The notes beneath the pieces are model-generated. The model saw only the letters and a program-made list of their open reading frames with translations. It was not told the origin of the DNA and did no database searches. Below, one piece after another: positions 39,301-50,100 of a stretch of DNA of 64,000 nucleotides. The stretch comes from Anthopleura xanthogrammica (taxonomy: Eukaryota; Cnidaria; Anthozoa; Actiniaria; Actiniidae): NCBI GenBank assembly GCA_964019055.1, contig OZ025215.1, positions 12,166,611-12,230,610 of the forward strand, written 5' to 3'. Made by a program: the position numbers and the translations under genes. How positions within the stretch are numbered: position 1 is the stretch's first letter; every line of letters begins with the position of its first letter.

Positions 39301-41993
39301 TCCAGCACTGCTTGTAATCGCTGTAAGTTATTCATGTCATAGTGGTGCAATGCAACTATTGAATTATAAGTTTTATCTGTAATGAACGAATAATTAAGGC
39401 ATGCCCACTGAAAAATCTGTCGAATGTTTTCATACACGGCACGGCACTGTGCAGTCACGGCAAGGCGCGGTCCGTGCCGTAAATTTTTCAAAGTCATACG
39501 AAAGCTGCTGTATATTTCCTAAGAAAGGACAGGATTAAACAGTTACTAAATGTATGTTAAGATGATATTGCGCTCCATGATATACTCTCGTTTCTTATAC
39601 TAAATAATTCATTTGATTCTAGTTTAACTTTGTAATCATGGGAGTAACCTTCAGTGTGATGGCAAGACGAACGGGCCATCGACGAAAACCAAGCAAGATA
39701 CGACGAATAAGGTACTAATATTTCCTATTTAGTTCATGTGATTTGACTGACACAGGAAGCCCAGACTTAGTTTTCCTAGCGCTACAAGGCGCAAGGCCTC
39801 AACGAATACCTCAGAAACCGATTATATATAGTTTTTTCTGAGATCGTTTATGTTTATGACAGGTATTGGGCCAAAGCTTGTACGCTCTTGACGTGTATTC
39901 TGGGTCTGACTTGGTTATTTGGCGTCTTCTATATCAACAACGAAACGATCTTCATGGCTTATTTCTTTACCATATTTAACTCATTACAAGTAAGTTGAAG
40001 GTTACAATAAATATTTCCATGACCTGTGCTTCATGTAAGAGTGAGGCAGCTGGGAATGTAGTATATTTATTCATTGATTTACGCAACTGATGGTGAATTT
40101 GTTTCTTGCTTTTAGGGTGTATTTATATTCCTTTTTCATTGCGTTGGAGATGAAAAGGTAAGACTTTTACACGGAAATCTATTATGTTAATTTTTCAGCT
40201 TAAAATTTGCGCATTGTGCACATTGTTCGATCTAATACATGGAGACATTTTGTGGAGGAAGGGCCAATGGCATAGTGGTGCGCGGAAAAACCTTGTACTT
40301 GAATAAATAATAATAATTAATGATAATAATAATAATAATAATAATGATAATTTTTTTATTCATATTGCGCATTTTCTATAAAATACTCAGTATTGTGCGT
40401 ATAAATACGAGGATTTAGGGAACGCAAGCAAGGAGCTCCAATTCCCATACTACGTCTAGGCCAGAGACAGAGAGCGAAGTAATACTATAGCGAAAACGCA
40501 GCCTTATCTGGTATCATTCCAAGCCATCTTTCATTGACCCCTCCTGACATAATATCATGTTTTGGATGCACTAGCAATACTAAAACAGTTATCTATTCTC
40601 GTCCTTTCAGATCCGTCGTGAATATATTCGTATCATATGTTGTCGAGAGAAGGGACCCGCTTACACCATGGCATCCAAAAGTCACAAGTCAGACTCGAAC
40701 GGAGAAAAGATGATCAAAACGTTAGATAACAGAGACTCTAAAATCCTAAACTACAATACTGTTTCGACGGTACGTTGTTCAAATTTTAAATCATTTCTTA
40801 AAAAAAAGCATTGTTTCCGTTTCTTATTTATCGAATGTTATCTTTATTTTGCCCGATTAGGGAACGACCAGTTCAGATAGCCAAAGACCCGTACTTGTAA
40901 TGTTCCAAAAGCGATCCTCCTTTGGTAAGTCGTACGAACGAATGCAATCAATTTACCTTCACAAAAACGCGCACACGAAAAATGACAACTTGTGGCGCTC
41001 CGCTTCAATATGAATGACTACGAGTTTCACTTTCCATTCTTGATACATTGTCTTTTATGTAATTTGTCGTTTTTCTTTTTCTGAAACAGGACAACGCAAT
41101 TCCTTAAATCGCGGTGACAGTGAGAGCATAAGCAGCCAGCGAATAAGCGGAGAAGTCATCACCAACCCACGTGATAGTTTGGCTAGCTTTTCCAGTTTCA
41201 AACTACAGGTATGTGCACCTCAATGCGTAATGTAGTTGCGCACTATTTCACCATGGTTGCGCACCAATTGATCATGACAATAAGAATCCCCTTTGTAACT
41301 GCGCACTATTGATTCAGAAATGTCATTGCGCATTTTGTTTGCCCCGGTATAATAATAATTGCAATGATTAGCCATCATTGTGCACTATTTTGGCATGGGT
41401 TTGCGCACCAATGGGTTTGCGCACCAATAAGAATCCATGATTAGCCATCATTGTGCACTATTTTGGCATGGGTTTAAGCAAAAGACTGTGATGTGCCGTT
41501 GCGCACCAATAAGAATCCCCTTTATCACTGCGCACTATTGAAATGTCATTACGCATTATGTTTGCCCCGGTATAATAATAATTGCAATGATTAGTATCAT
41601 TGCGCATTATTTTGGCATGGTTTTATGACCCATAAGATTATGCTGTGTCATTGTGAATCAACGTACCATGGTATAAATACATTATGAATCGCACTATTTT
41701 ATCATGGTTTCTTACCTTTCCTTTTTGTGGGCATTCTTCATAAAGCAGCGCAAAACACGACAAGCCCTTAGTTCTGGCACCAATTTAATAATATCAAGTA
41801 TATTTGTACACAGTTTTTTTAAAAATGACAATGCCATTCTTCTCCTCAGAACCGCAACAGTGGACGATACTCTCTCGTTTCACGTGAAGCCGACGCCCAT
41901 GAGCACCAGCCAGGAGGGGAACTCAGTATTGTAGAAGAAGTTTCATCAACAGTACATGACGCTGCTGCAGTAGAAGATGCGTCGAAAGCATAA
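22592..41993 (+). CDS. Adhesion G-protein-coupled receptor: LamG, 4x FN3, EGF, HormR, GAIN-GPS, 7TM (complete)
   Basis: Thirty-one exons: 22592-22670, 28016-28693, 29101-29280, 29524-29622, 30022-30125, 30515-30707, 31199-31462, 31543-31815, 32138-32203, 32499-32621, 33210-33329, 33869-34158, 34571-34639, 34777-34882, 35325-35444, 36276-36351, 36932-37031, 37135-37187, 37438-37567, 37877-37974, 38348-38450, 38547-38709, 39058-39124, 39256-39322, 39623-39711, 39863-39989, 40116-40157, 40611-40769, 40861-40924, 41090-41208, 41850-41993. Total 1454 residues, phase-consistent throughout. Signal peptide 1-26; LamG/pentraxin-like fold ~27-252; FN3 domains ~253-345, 345-444, 444-532 and 532-623; EGF region ~623-686 (DMDEC then a six-Cys module with GSFYCKC); HormR ~686-770; GAIN ~770-980; GPS ~980-1041 with [11 protein letters not shown], cleavage between 37513 and 37514; seven TMs ~1041-1293; tail of ~160 residues. 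Each FN3 is encoded by one exon or an exon pair with phase-1 borders. Ligand and G protein are unknown. Non-coding 5' exons may exist. Confidence 0.93.
23845..24252 (+). repeat. (ATCC)n microsatellite
   Basis: Tetranucleotide array, pure from about 23891 to 24213 with variants at both edges (cattcattcg; catcccatccagcc). It is the reverse complement of the GGAT array at 18845-19610 and lies in intron 1 of the second receptor. Confidence 0.97.
27240..27380 (+). repeat. CTTT/TTTTT pyrimidine array
   Basis: Imperfect (CTTT)n with poly-T interruptions in intron 1 of the second receptor. Lys-rich and Phe-rich open frames here are artefacts. Confidence 0.95.
28691..29050 (+). repeat. Four tandem 90-bp units with tRNA-like internal promoter words
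   Basis: The words CCTGCTAAGCAAGAGGTCCA and tagtttgatcctc recur at 28711, 28801, 28891 and 28981, exactly 90 bp apart. Each unit has an A-box-like stretch (ggtggcttggttggttagtg) and a B-box-like stretch (agtttgatcc), spaced as in a tRNA-derived repeat. The first unit starts at the LamG exon donor. Probably an amplified tRNA-like SINE head; a working tRNA is not claimed because the acceptor stem cannot be paired convincingly. Confidence 0.65.
29745..29900 (+). mobile_element. SINE-like repeat, copy 1
   Basis: Contains a B-box-like acccgggttcgagcac followed by tatgtgagtagagttt and ggttctctcc. The same order occurs at 39155-39227. Intron 4 of the second receptor. Confidence 0.55.
30185..30330 (+). 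repeat. Degenerate GGAT/GGGT array
   Basis: Words of GGATGGGTGG type in intron 5, between the two exons that encode FN3 domain 2. A looser GACAGACAGACGA tail runs on to about 30430. Confidence 0.85.
32278..32402. repeat. CCGTGCCGTGCC-bearing short repeat, copy 1
   Basis: Contains gaccgtgccgtgcc, a central gctgtgattggtccaa and gaccgtgccatgcg. The central word and GC-rich ends recur at 33600-33735, and a related end pair at 39430-39480. All lie in introns of the second receptor. Confidence 0.5.
33362..33533. mobile_element. MITE-like TIR element, single unit
   Basis: 172 bp with inverted ends GTGGTGTAATGTTTTCCC and GGAAACATTACACCAC, then inner arms around ACCACGTGTCATT and ATAACACGTGGTCTG. 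The interior matches the amplified copy at 6056-6555. Intron 11 of the second receptor. Confidence 0.75.
33600..33735. repeat. CCGTGCCGTGCC-bearing short repeat, copy 2
   Basis: Shares gctgtgattggttcaa and gaccgtgccgtgc with 32278-32402. It immediately follows the TIR element at 33362-33533. Confidence 0.5.
34207..34290. repeat. Inverted repeat, TTGCTGAAGTA arms
   Basis: GTAATGTTGCTGAAGTA and TACTTCAGCAACATTGC face each other, with further outer pairing of gcaacattgcgcgc and gcatgcaac. Intron 12 of the second receptor. Confidence 0.55.
34970..35029. repeat. 60-bp inverted repeat
   Basis: Left arm CCTGCGTTTCTCTTGGTCAG, right arm CTGACAAAGAGAAACGCAG. A related half-word (gcctgcgtttgttttggtcag) lies at about 26355. 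Intron 14. Confidence 0.6.
37565..37805 (+). repeat. CTGT/CCGT microsatellite in intron
   Basis: Degenerate (CTGT)n with CCGT variants, starting immediately after the GPS exon donor at 37568. Cys/Ser/Val-rich open frames that cross the donor are artefacts. Confidence 0.92.
38799..38939. repeat. Nested inverted repeats, GGGTTGCCTGTG arms
   Basis: TGGGTTGCCTGTGTATGG pairs with CCATACACAGGCATCCCA at 38799-38837. A second similar pair spans 38871-38939. Intron after the TM3 exon, the equivalent intron to that holding the 8-bp array in the first receptor. Confidence 0.6.
39155..39227 (+). mobile_element. SINE-like repeat, copy 2 (fragment)
   Basis: Has gggttcgagtcccaccgg, then cgtatgtgagtagagttgg and ggttctctcc, the same order as 29745-29900. 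In the intron between the TM4 exon and the exon for extracellular loop 2 and TM5. Confidence 0.55.
41215..41640 (+). repeat. Degenerate TGCGCACTATT-rich repeats in last intron
   Basis: Words such as tgcgcactatt, ggtttgcgcaccaat, gaatcccctttat and gccccggtataataataattgcaatgatta recur several times over about 400 bp. They indicate an old tandem or segmental duplication inside the final intron of the second receptor. Confidence 0.6.
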
Positions 41994-44188
41994 ATTAATA
42001 GAAAATTAATATAGCATATCGTAGATATTTTTCATGAATGTATAAAACCAAAGTATCAAGACTATAATGGTATTATATACGAATATATAGCTCCAATATA
42101 GATGTCAATAAGACAGTAATGATGGCAATAATGGTATTATATACGAATATATACCTCCAATATAGATGTCAATAAGACAGTAATGATGGCAATAATGTAG
42201 TAGGGCAAGGCTCCGAGACATGTTGCAGCTGCACCTTCTGTGTGCAAAGCTGGCGACAGATTTCTGCGGAATGTCACACTTGGCAACGTTTCCTCCAACA
42301 AAATAAGAAATCAAAGAAAGCTGCCATCGCATCGCAGAATTCTGGCCCGCCGCATGCCTAAAAGTCAAATTTCATTGGCTGAGATGAAATTTGTTGCGCA
42401 CAATGTTTCAGAAGTGTAGATCTCGAGTTCACTCCTTTAGCATTGCTGACAATGGTGTGCGTAACTTTCCCAAAGGTGAGCAGTGATACACTAGAATTGT
42501 TATCGCGCACAATGTTATGCACAAGAGTTATACCGGGCCCTTGGTAGCCTGTTTTATTGTAGAAAATGCAGTCAATTTACTACATCGGAAGCGTGAATAT
42601 ATACAAATATATTACCCAGTCCATATTCCCTTTAGCATTATTTATTATACTTTCTGTGCGCGCGCCAAACCCACTTTGGGCTATAACAGTCGTTTTTCCA
42701 ATACATACCATGCGTTATCTCTCGTTGAGATTTCTTAGTATACAATACAGATATTAATAACATATAATAACATATAATATTAACTAGATTTTATTAAAAG
42801 ATGTTCATAAATATACATATATGAAGGACAAAATTAAAGTATCGCGCTTGTTGCTCCTTGGCCCGCAATTAAAAAAAGAGAGCTTTTTTATAGTTATTAA
42901 TTGCGTAAAGAATTCAGTTAATGGAAGAAAAATACTTGAAAGAAGCTGAGCAATAGATTAAATAATCTTGGTGACCACGAACGCACTACCGGTTAAACTA
43001 GACCCTAGAAATATCGATATATTATCCCGATCTTGGTTCTCATGTGACAACATAGACACCATCTTGCAGTATCAACCAACACTGCAGTCGTGTCATGCGT
43101 TAGTTCATTCTCGCGTGCCAAAAAGAAAACGTAAAAAAAAAACCCAGAAATATCTGATCTAAAGCGGATTTAGGAAGCTACTACTCTAGATAATAGATAC
43201 TTATTATTGGTGTTGGGGTTCCTGTGTTTTGCAAGAATCGCATTGAATTACATATCCGATTAAACTTTAAAAAATCAATGAAATAAAAACTGATTAAAAC
43301 TTAAATAATATTAATAATTCATAAATCTATATAGTTTTAATCTCAATCTACTTATTTATGGTGTTGGGGTTCCTGTGTTACCTGGTCCCAGTCTACCTCG
43401 GTCGTGTAAAGGCGTCCCAGTGTCCCGGATGTAAGCCAGAGGCGTCAAAAACATCCGTTATTAATGGTGGACAACATTTGAAATAAAGAAAAGAAAAGAA
43501 AAAATCCACGTGGGACCATCAAAATATAACACATTTAGCTATCGTTTGGAAGTACTAGAAGTTAATAAACAGCTGCTGTTGCTTAGAGGACGAAAGAAGT
43601 TGAAGAAGAACGCACATGGGACTGGAGAATACGAGGAATTTTCATTGAATTGAGCTTGAATTGTCAACGTTTGGTAGACGGTTTGTTTCAGCTTTTCTTA
43701 AATTCATCGACAAAAGACTCCAGAGGACAAAGAATTACAGCCTTTTTCTTCAACATATACTCGTTTACCTCATCATAGCTCGTTCTACTTTAGCTCCAGC
43801 GGCTGGGAGGGTTGGTATTGTGGAATATTTTCAACGAACTACGAACAACAACAAACTAGGAATATATTTTTGTTTACTTGTAAAAAGCAGCTGATTTTGT
43901 TGAACCAGAAAACGTATTCCAAATTCAACCGGAACTATCTCTTGTCGTTTAAAATCAAGACTCTTTGCTTCCTATAAGACATCAAAGATATCAAGGTTTT
44001 ATTATTGAAGTCCAAGGTTGGTTTTCTTCAACTCTTCCACTGATTTAAGCTTATTACATTCAGTCTTTCCTTCTTTTAGAATCATAAATTAGTAATAACA
44101 TCAACAATTTGAATTTTGCTTCAGTGTGGATCATTTGGTAGCTGAAAGAGGAACCTTTATAATATATTAGATAAGAAATTGAGATACA
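41994..44188 (+). other. Intergenic region between second receptor and FZR1
   Basis: Includes the receptor 3' UTR with its 64-bp duplication, a ggtgttggggttcctgtgtt word at about 43210 repeated at about 43360, and the presumed FZR1 promoter and 5' UTR. No gene-like frame is visible. Confidence 0.55.
42064..42196 (+). repeat. 64-bp tandem duplication
   Basis: The block atggtattatatacgaat ... gatgtcaataagacagtaat occurs twice, offset by 64 bp, with few changes. It begins about 70 bases after the receptor stop codon, so it probably lies in the 3' UTR. Confidence 0.75.
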
Positions 44189-47100
44189 ATGGATCCAGAG
44201 TATGAAAGAAGACTTCTGAGGAGCCCAGGAGTATCTCCCATAGCATCAGTAAGTATTTTGTAATCATCTCTAAAAAATTAATTTTATTAACATTTTTGAT
44301 GATGTTGTGTCTAAATATTGCGGGAATTTTTTGTCATGGTCTTTCAAAAGTGCAAGAACTACTCTGTTTTCATTGACCATAACAAAAAAGCATTCCATAT
44401 TGGCAGGGCTTGAAATAACAGCTGGTCAATGGACAATGTCTGGCAAAAATTGAAACTTATCAGGGGTCAAATCTAATCCTTGCTGATCATTTTGGCCAGT
44501 AAGGTTGAGCTAGAAATAGGGTACGACCAAGCTAAAACTAATTTGGCCGTTCATGATGACTGACAGCTGACCACCCATTTTTTTAAGCCCTATAAAGCCT
44601 GAAACAATATCCAAAATCTGTTTTAAGATAGTTATTTTATGCTCATTATTCTGTAACAAAGTGACAATACTGATGGATATGAAATATACTTTTCCTACAG
44701 CCATTATCTGTTCGACGACTCAATTCCAGTCCAGGTATCTCTCCTGCTAAGGACAGATATGGAGACAGGTATGTTATGTTGGCTTTTGTAAATGTTGTTG
44801 TGGGTCAACTGTTATTTATAATCGATAATAGAAAATACTTGAATGTGGGTTTTATTATTAGTTTACCAACATGCTCAGGTAGTGTCTCTAGGGAATCAAG
44901 GGTTGGGTAGCAGTATTACACTCCCCTCTCACCTCTGTTATCACAGGCTTATTCCTGTGCTTAGTATCACATGAGGGTACATATAGAGTTTGTTAGGTCT
45001 CTCCCTTGATTCAAATCATGCTAAATTTCAATGCGATCTCTGAGTTAGCCATGGGTTGTTTCAGAGTTTGAAGGTTAAAGGTTATAATAAGGTTGCACTG
45101 TGTGTCACTGTCTATGATGTTGTAGAAAGTAAAAATACATAAAATAAACATAACGTAATTGAATGAACAATATTATTTATCACATTACATGATCTTTCTG
45201 ATCCTCATAAACAGCATTGAGTTGAACACCATGTGACAATCCAAACCTTTATTGATATATTTTCACTTTTTGTTATTGATAATTGACAGGTTTATTCCAA
45301 GTCGTGCTGGATCCTTATTTAAGGGAAATGTTCATTTTGTCCAAGAAAATAGTGACCCAAGTTCTAAAAGTTTATCTATTGCCAAAGAGGCTGGAGTGGA
45401 CATCAAAGGTAAGACTACACACACTAATATCAGGGTTCTCATGGTCATGGAAAAGTCAGGGAATTCTGAATTTTTTTTTCAAGGTCAGGGAATTATCAGG
45501 GAATTTTGATTTTGGTCCGTGAATTTTTGCAATTTACCCAAAAGTCAGTCACAGAAAAGTCAGGAAATTTCTGTCATAATGGTATTTTTTCTGATTGTAT
45601 AAAGAGTAATATTGAGTGTTGTGATTGATTCAATAAAATACTAATTTTTAACTTCCACTTTCAGTTGTGTCTTTTTATTTATTTATTCATCCATTTATTT
45701 ATTTGTTTATTTATAGAGGGTATTGCGTATCAATGTCTACTGAAAAATGAATTGCTGGGTGCAGGGATAGAGGATCTAAAGGTGAGAGAAAACAGAGAGA
45801 TGATGTTGTAGACAGAAACAGTGCAATGTTTTTCGATTGCCAAAGAAGACAAATTTCTGACGTTACAATGAAATCACTATAAAAATGACATAAATAATAA
45901 CATTCTAGTCAACAGTTTGATTCCAAGATGTTATGATCCCTGACAAAAATATTGTGGGCTGGCATGAAAGCAGACAATTTCAGGCCATAAACAAAAAACG
46001 TTTTGCCCAGAATTGCCTAACTCTGATGTTGGCCAGTGATGTTCTTTTGTTCAATTTTTGATCTTATTTCCTTTACTTCAGGACTGTCAAACAGATGACC
46101 GTAAAGTTCTTTCAAGCAATAGTAATTATGTACATAATGTTTTCCAGGTAAGCTAAATAAATATTGGTTTAGTCCTATGTAAAAAAAAGTTTTTTGAAGT
46201 GTGATGGATTTTTCAAACATACCTGTTTCTTCATATTATTGGTAAAAATTAATGTATGTATTCTCATCTTACTAGTATCAAGTAAGAAGAAGCCAAAAAG
46301 AAGAGGCTCAGTCATCCGCTGCATACTCTCTTTCCCCAGTAGGAAAGAAAAGGTACAGTAGTGCATGAGTGTTAAAACTGAGTAGAGCTGATGGACTTGC
46401 ATTGCTATGCCCTAATAAGTTGTCAGCAGTTATTCAATGTATCATGATTTTTACCTTCTTTTTTTATTTTATTTTATTTCATTTTTTTTTTATATATATA
46501 TATATATTTTTTAAAGATTTTTACCTTATTCATGCATTCTTGTTTTGCAGTCAAAGGCTTCTAAGATCACCAAGAAAGGTAACTTCAATGAACATATCAC
46601 AGAGCATTAGGCCAAGGCTACACAAGTGATTTTTGCTTCCACCGGTGACACAACTCCACAACTTTTTTGCTATTTTTTCAGCTGTCACATCGCCTGTGCA
46701 AGGGTAGCTACGTATGCGATTTTCACTGCGCGTTGGTAATTTCAATAAATCGCATCGCCTGTACTGTACAAGCAAAAAAGTCACACATATAGCCACTGCT
46801 TTAATAATAATATTGATCAGCCTTTAATGAAGATACTTTTTCATGACAATATGATTTTCAAAAAGGACCTCAGCATTAATGCTTTAACATTTGTCTGGTT
46901 TGGTATTTATTAATATGTTTTCTAAGAATTCATCCTATTTTTCATTGTAGTCCACTAGAAAGATATCCAAGATTCCCTTCAAAGTACTTGATGCACCAGA
47001 TCTGGTGGTAAGAAGAATAATTGAGAAAATTAATTTGGTTATAACTGACATTTCTTGAATACTTTGCTTAGCTTTAGTTTACATTTTATTAGAAGTTGAT

Positions 47101-50100
47101 AAAGTACTGTAGTGCATATGAGAGACCTTTTTAGCTTCAGCATAAAGCTTTCCCATTTCAGACCATGTGTCATTCTCTTGAGAATAAGACTCTTTGTTTG
47201 AGTTGTATCCATATTCATGTGTCTTCTCATGTGCAACCATTAAACAAAGAAATGATACTCTAGAGAATGACACATGGTCTGAAATGGGAAAACATTATGC
47301 TGAGGTAAAGAGGTCTGTGCACATGTACATGTATGTCCATTTTTAGAAAGAATAATTTATGATTAATGATTAATCATCATACTGTATTTCCAGGATGATT
47401 TCTACCTTAACCTGGTGGACTGGTCATCCCAGAATATTCTTAGTGTTGGTCTTGGTACTTGTGTTTATTTATGGAGTGCCTGCACAAGTCAGGTATGTCA
47501 ACTTGTTAGAGCATGTTTAGTGCATCCTGTAAGCATGAAAAAATCATGTATGTGCTATGCAATATGTATGTGCTATATAGAGGATATTACATGGTCGCAC
47601 GGAGATACAAATTTTATCTTCGAGTGTTGATATCATCTCTCACGAGTGAGCGCACCGAACGAGTGAGAGATAATATCAGCACAAGAAGATTTGTATCTGC
47701 AAGCGGCCATGTAATGTTCTGTTTATTATATGAAATCTTCAATGAAAAATAATGGAGAATTTGACTTTGGTCGAAATTTGACACCACCAGTGTTGATAAA
47801 AATTGTATCCCCACTGGCCACGGGTGGGGTTGGGGATATCAATTTTATCATTTTAATTTGATGTCACTCCATATCACACTTTATTTCATATAATAAGCAA
47901 TATGTATGTGCTACTGTATGCACTCAGGTGATTGGCAGTTTACATGTCTTATCTTATTTTGTAGGTAACAAAGCTTTGCGATCTATCATCAGATGGTGAT
48001 TCAGTAACATCTGTGTCATGGTCTGAAAGAGTAAGTATTAAAACACCAACAACAAACACCCAAAATATTCAATTTATCTCTCCCTCTTTCTAAAAAAAAA
48101 TTTAATTTGTTCTTGTTAGACTGGTTTGGTAGCAGTTGGTACATACAAAGGTTTAGTTCAAATATGGGATGCGTCTGCTCAGAAAAGAGTATCAACAATG
48201 GAAGGACATTCTGCCAGAGTTGGTCAGTATTCAGGAAATGTTAGAAACTTTCTGAATCATTCTGAATAGTGTTCCGTAAAAAAGGCACAAAAAAAAATGC
48301 TTGACCTTTCAATTCTAAGCTTCATAATAAGATATTATTATTATTATCATAGATGTTATTAAGATATTATTAAGATAAGATAATTTATTTAATGTCAATA
48401 ACGCAGGGAGTGGTTGCCCAGTCTCCCGAGCCAGAAGCTCATGATAAATACTCTTGACAACTAAAAACAAATCAATTACATATAAATTATACAAATAAAT
48501 ATAAAGCATATAAAACTTCATGTTCCTAAGCTTGGTTCTCTATGCTCTACCTGTACATACTTTCCAGTATGTTTATAGCACAGTGCGGATGCTTGCATAT
48601 TTTACTGTATGTTTCTTAAAACAAATGCCAACATTGTTACTGTTTTTTTATATATGAAATGTAGGTGCCTTGGCCTGGAATGGTGACATCTTATCATCTG
48701 GAAGCAGAGACAGACTTATCTTACAAAGAGATGTACGATCACCTTCAACTATAGAAGGACGACTTGTAGGGCACAGACAAGAGGTTAGTATGTCAGGCCC
48801 GTAACCAGGGGGGAGCACAGGGTGCACGTGCACCCCCCCCCATCAGACCAAAAGGTCCGCTTTTTATCAACATTTGTTTGTTAAAGTTAATAAAGTTCAT
48901 TATTATTATTGCTTGAAAATAAAAAAAAAATACAGATTTAATGTAAATCAAAAAATTAAACCACTATACTACACTTAGGTCCATTTTTACTTGATGTGCA
49001 CCCCCCCGGTAAATGTTCTGGTTACGGCCCTGTATGTGTAGCATAGGAGGTACCATGCTGTACCGTATGTTGAAGTGATTCACTGCAAGCTTCTCCCATT
49101 GAACCATCACTGCCACCATTTCATTGACACATGGAGAAAGCTACTGACTGAGTGAATGAATGAATAAATAAATGACGAGAGGACTGATTAGCAGCTGGCT
49201 GTTCAACATCCTGGCTGACAGTCTGACCGATTGATTGACAGCCCAGACTATTTACAAAATTGTGACTGTTTAAAGAGGGCTTGGTTTGAGAAATACCACC
49301 TTAGAGTTGTCTGGGGTGGTCAAATAATGGGCCGTCATGATCATTTTTAATTCATGAATATTTTTTTCTTCATTATTTTAGGTGTGTGGATTAAAGTGGT
49401 CTCCCGATCGTCAGCACCTTGCGTCTGGTGGTAATGATAATAAGTTATTAGTATGGAATCTATCTGGTGTAGCACCAGTACAACAGTATAGTGAACACAC
49501 AGCTGCAGTCAAGGCTATTTCCTGGTCACCTCATCAGGTAATCTTGAGCAGCTTTTCTAAGACTGTCAAAAACAGTATGAACATTGCATAAACATGAGGG
49601 CCTGTTTACACTAGCGATTTTTGCGAAGATTTTTTCGATGATTCCTGTGGCGATTTTTCGAAAATATAATAAATTTTGTATAAGTTATGCTTCTAAAGAG
49701 GCATTTCTCCAGGTAATTTTTGTGTCCTGAATAAAACTTTACAATTAAATCCTTTACAATTCTTGACTATGACCAAAATCGCCGCACAAATCTCCAGTGT
49801 AACATAGGCCTTTAAGTTCAGGTACCTGAAGTTTTACTTGATCAGCAAGCAGTACAGTATCTCAAATACTGTGATTAAATTAACAGGTGGTATCAACTTG
49901 TGTCATAAAAGTGTTGTGTCCTGTCATGTCTCAGTCATGTGAAATTATGTACTACAACTGATTTAGAGGAGGGGTGGCTGAAAGAAGGTCCACACCCCTT
50001 GGTGGCTATTTCTACTTAAATTTTTTCATTGATTTTGATTCCTTCCTGATTATTCTTCAGCATGGACTGTTAGCATCAGGCGGAGGTACAGCTGATAGAT

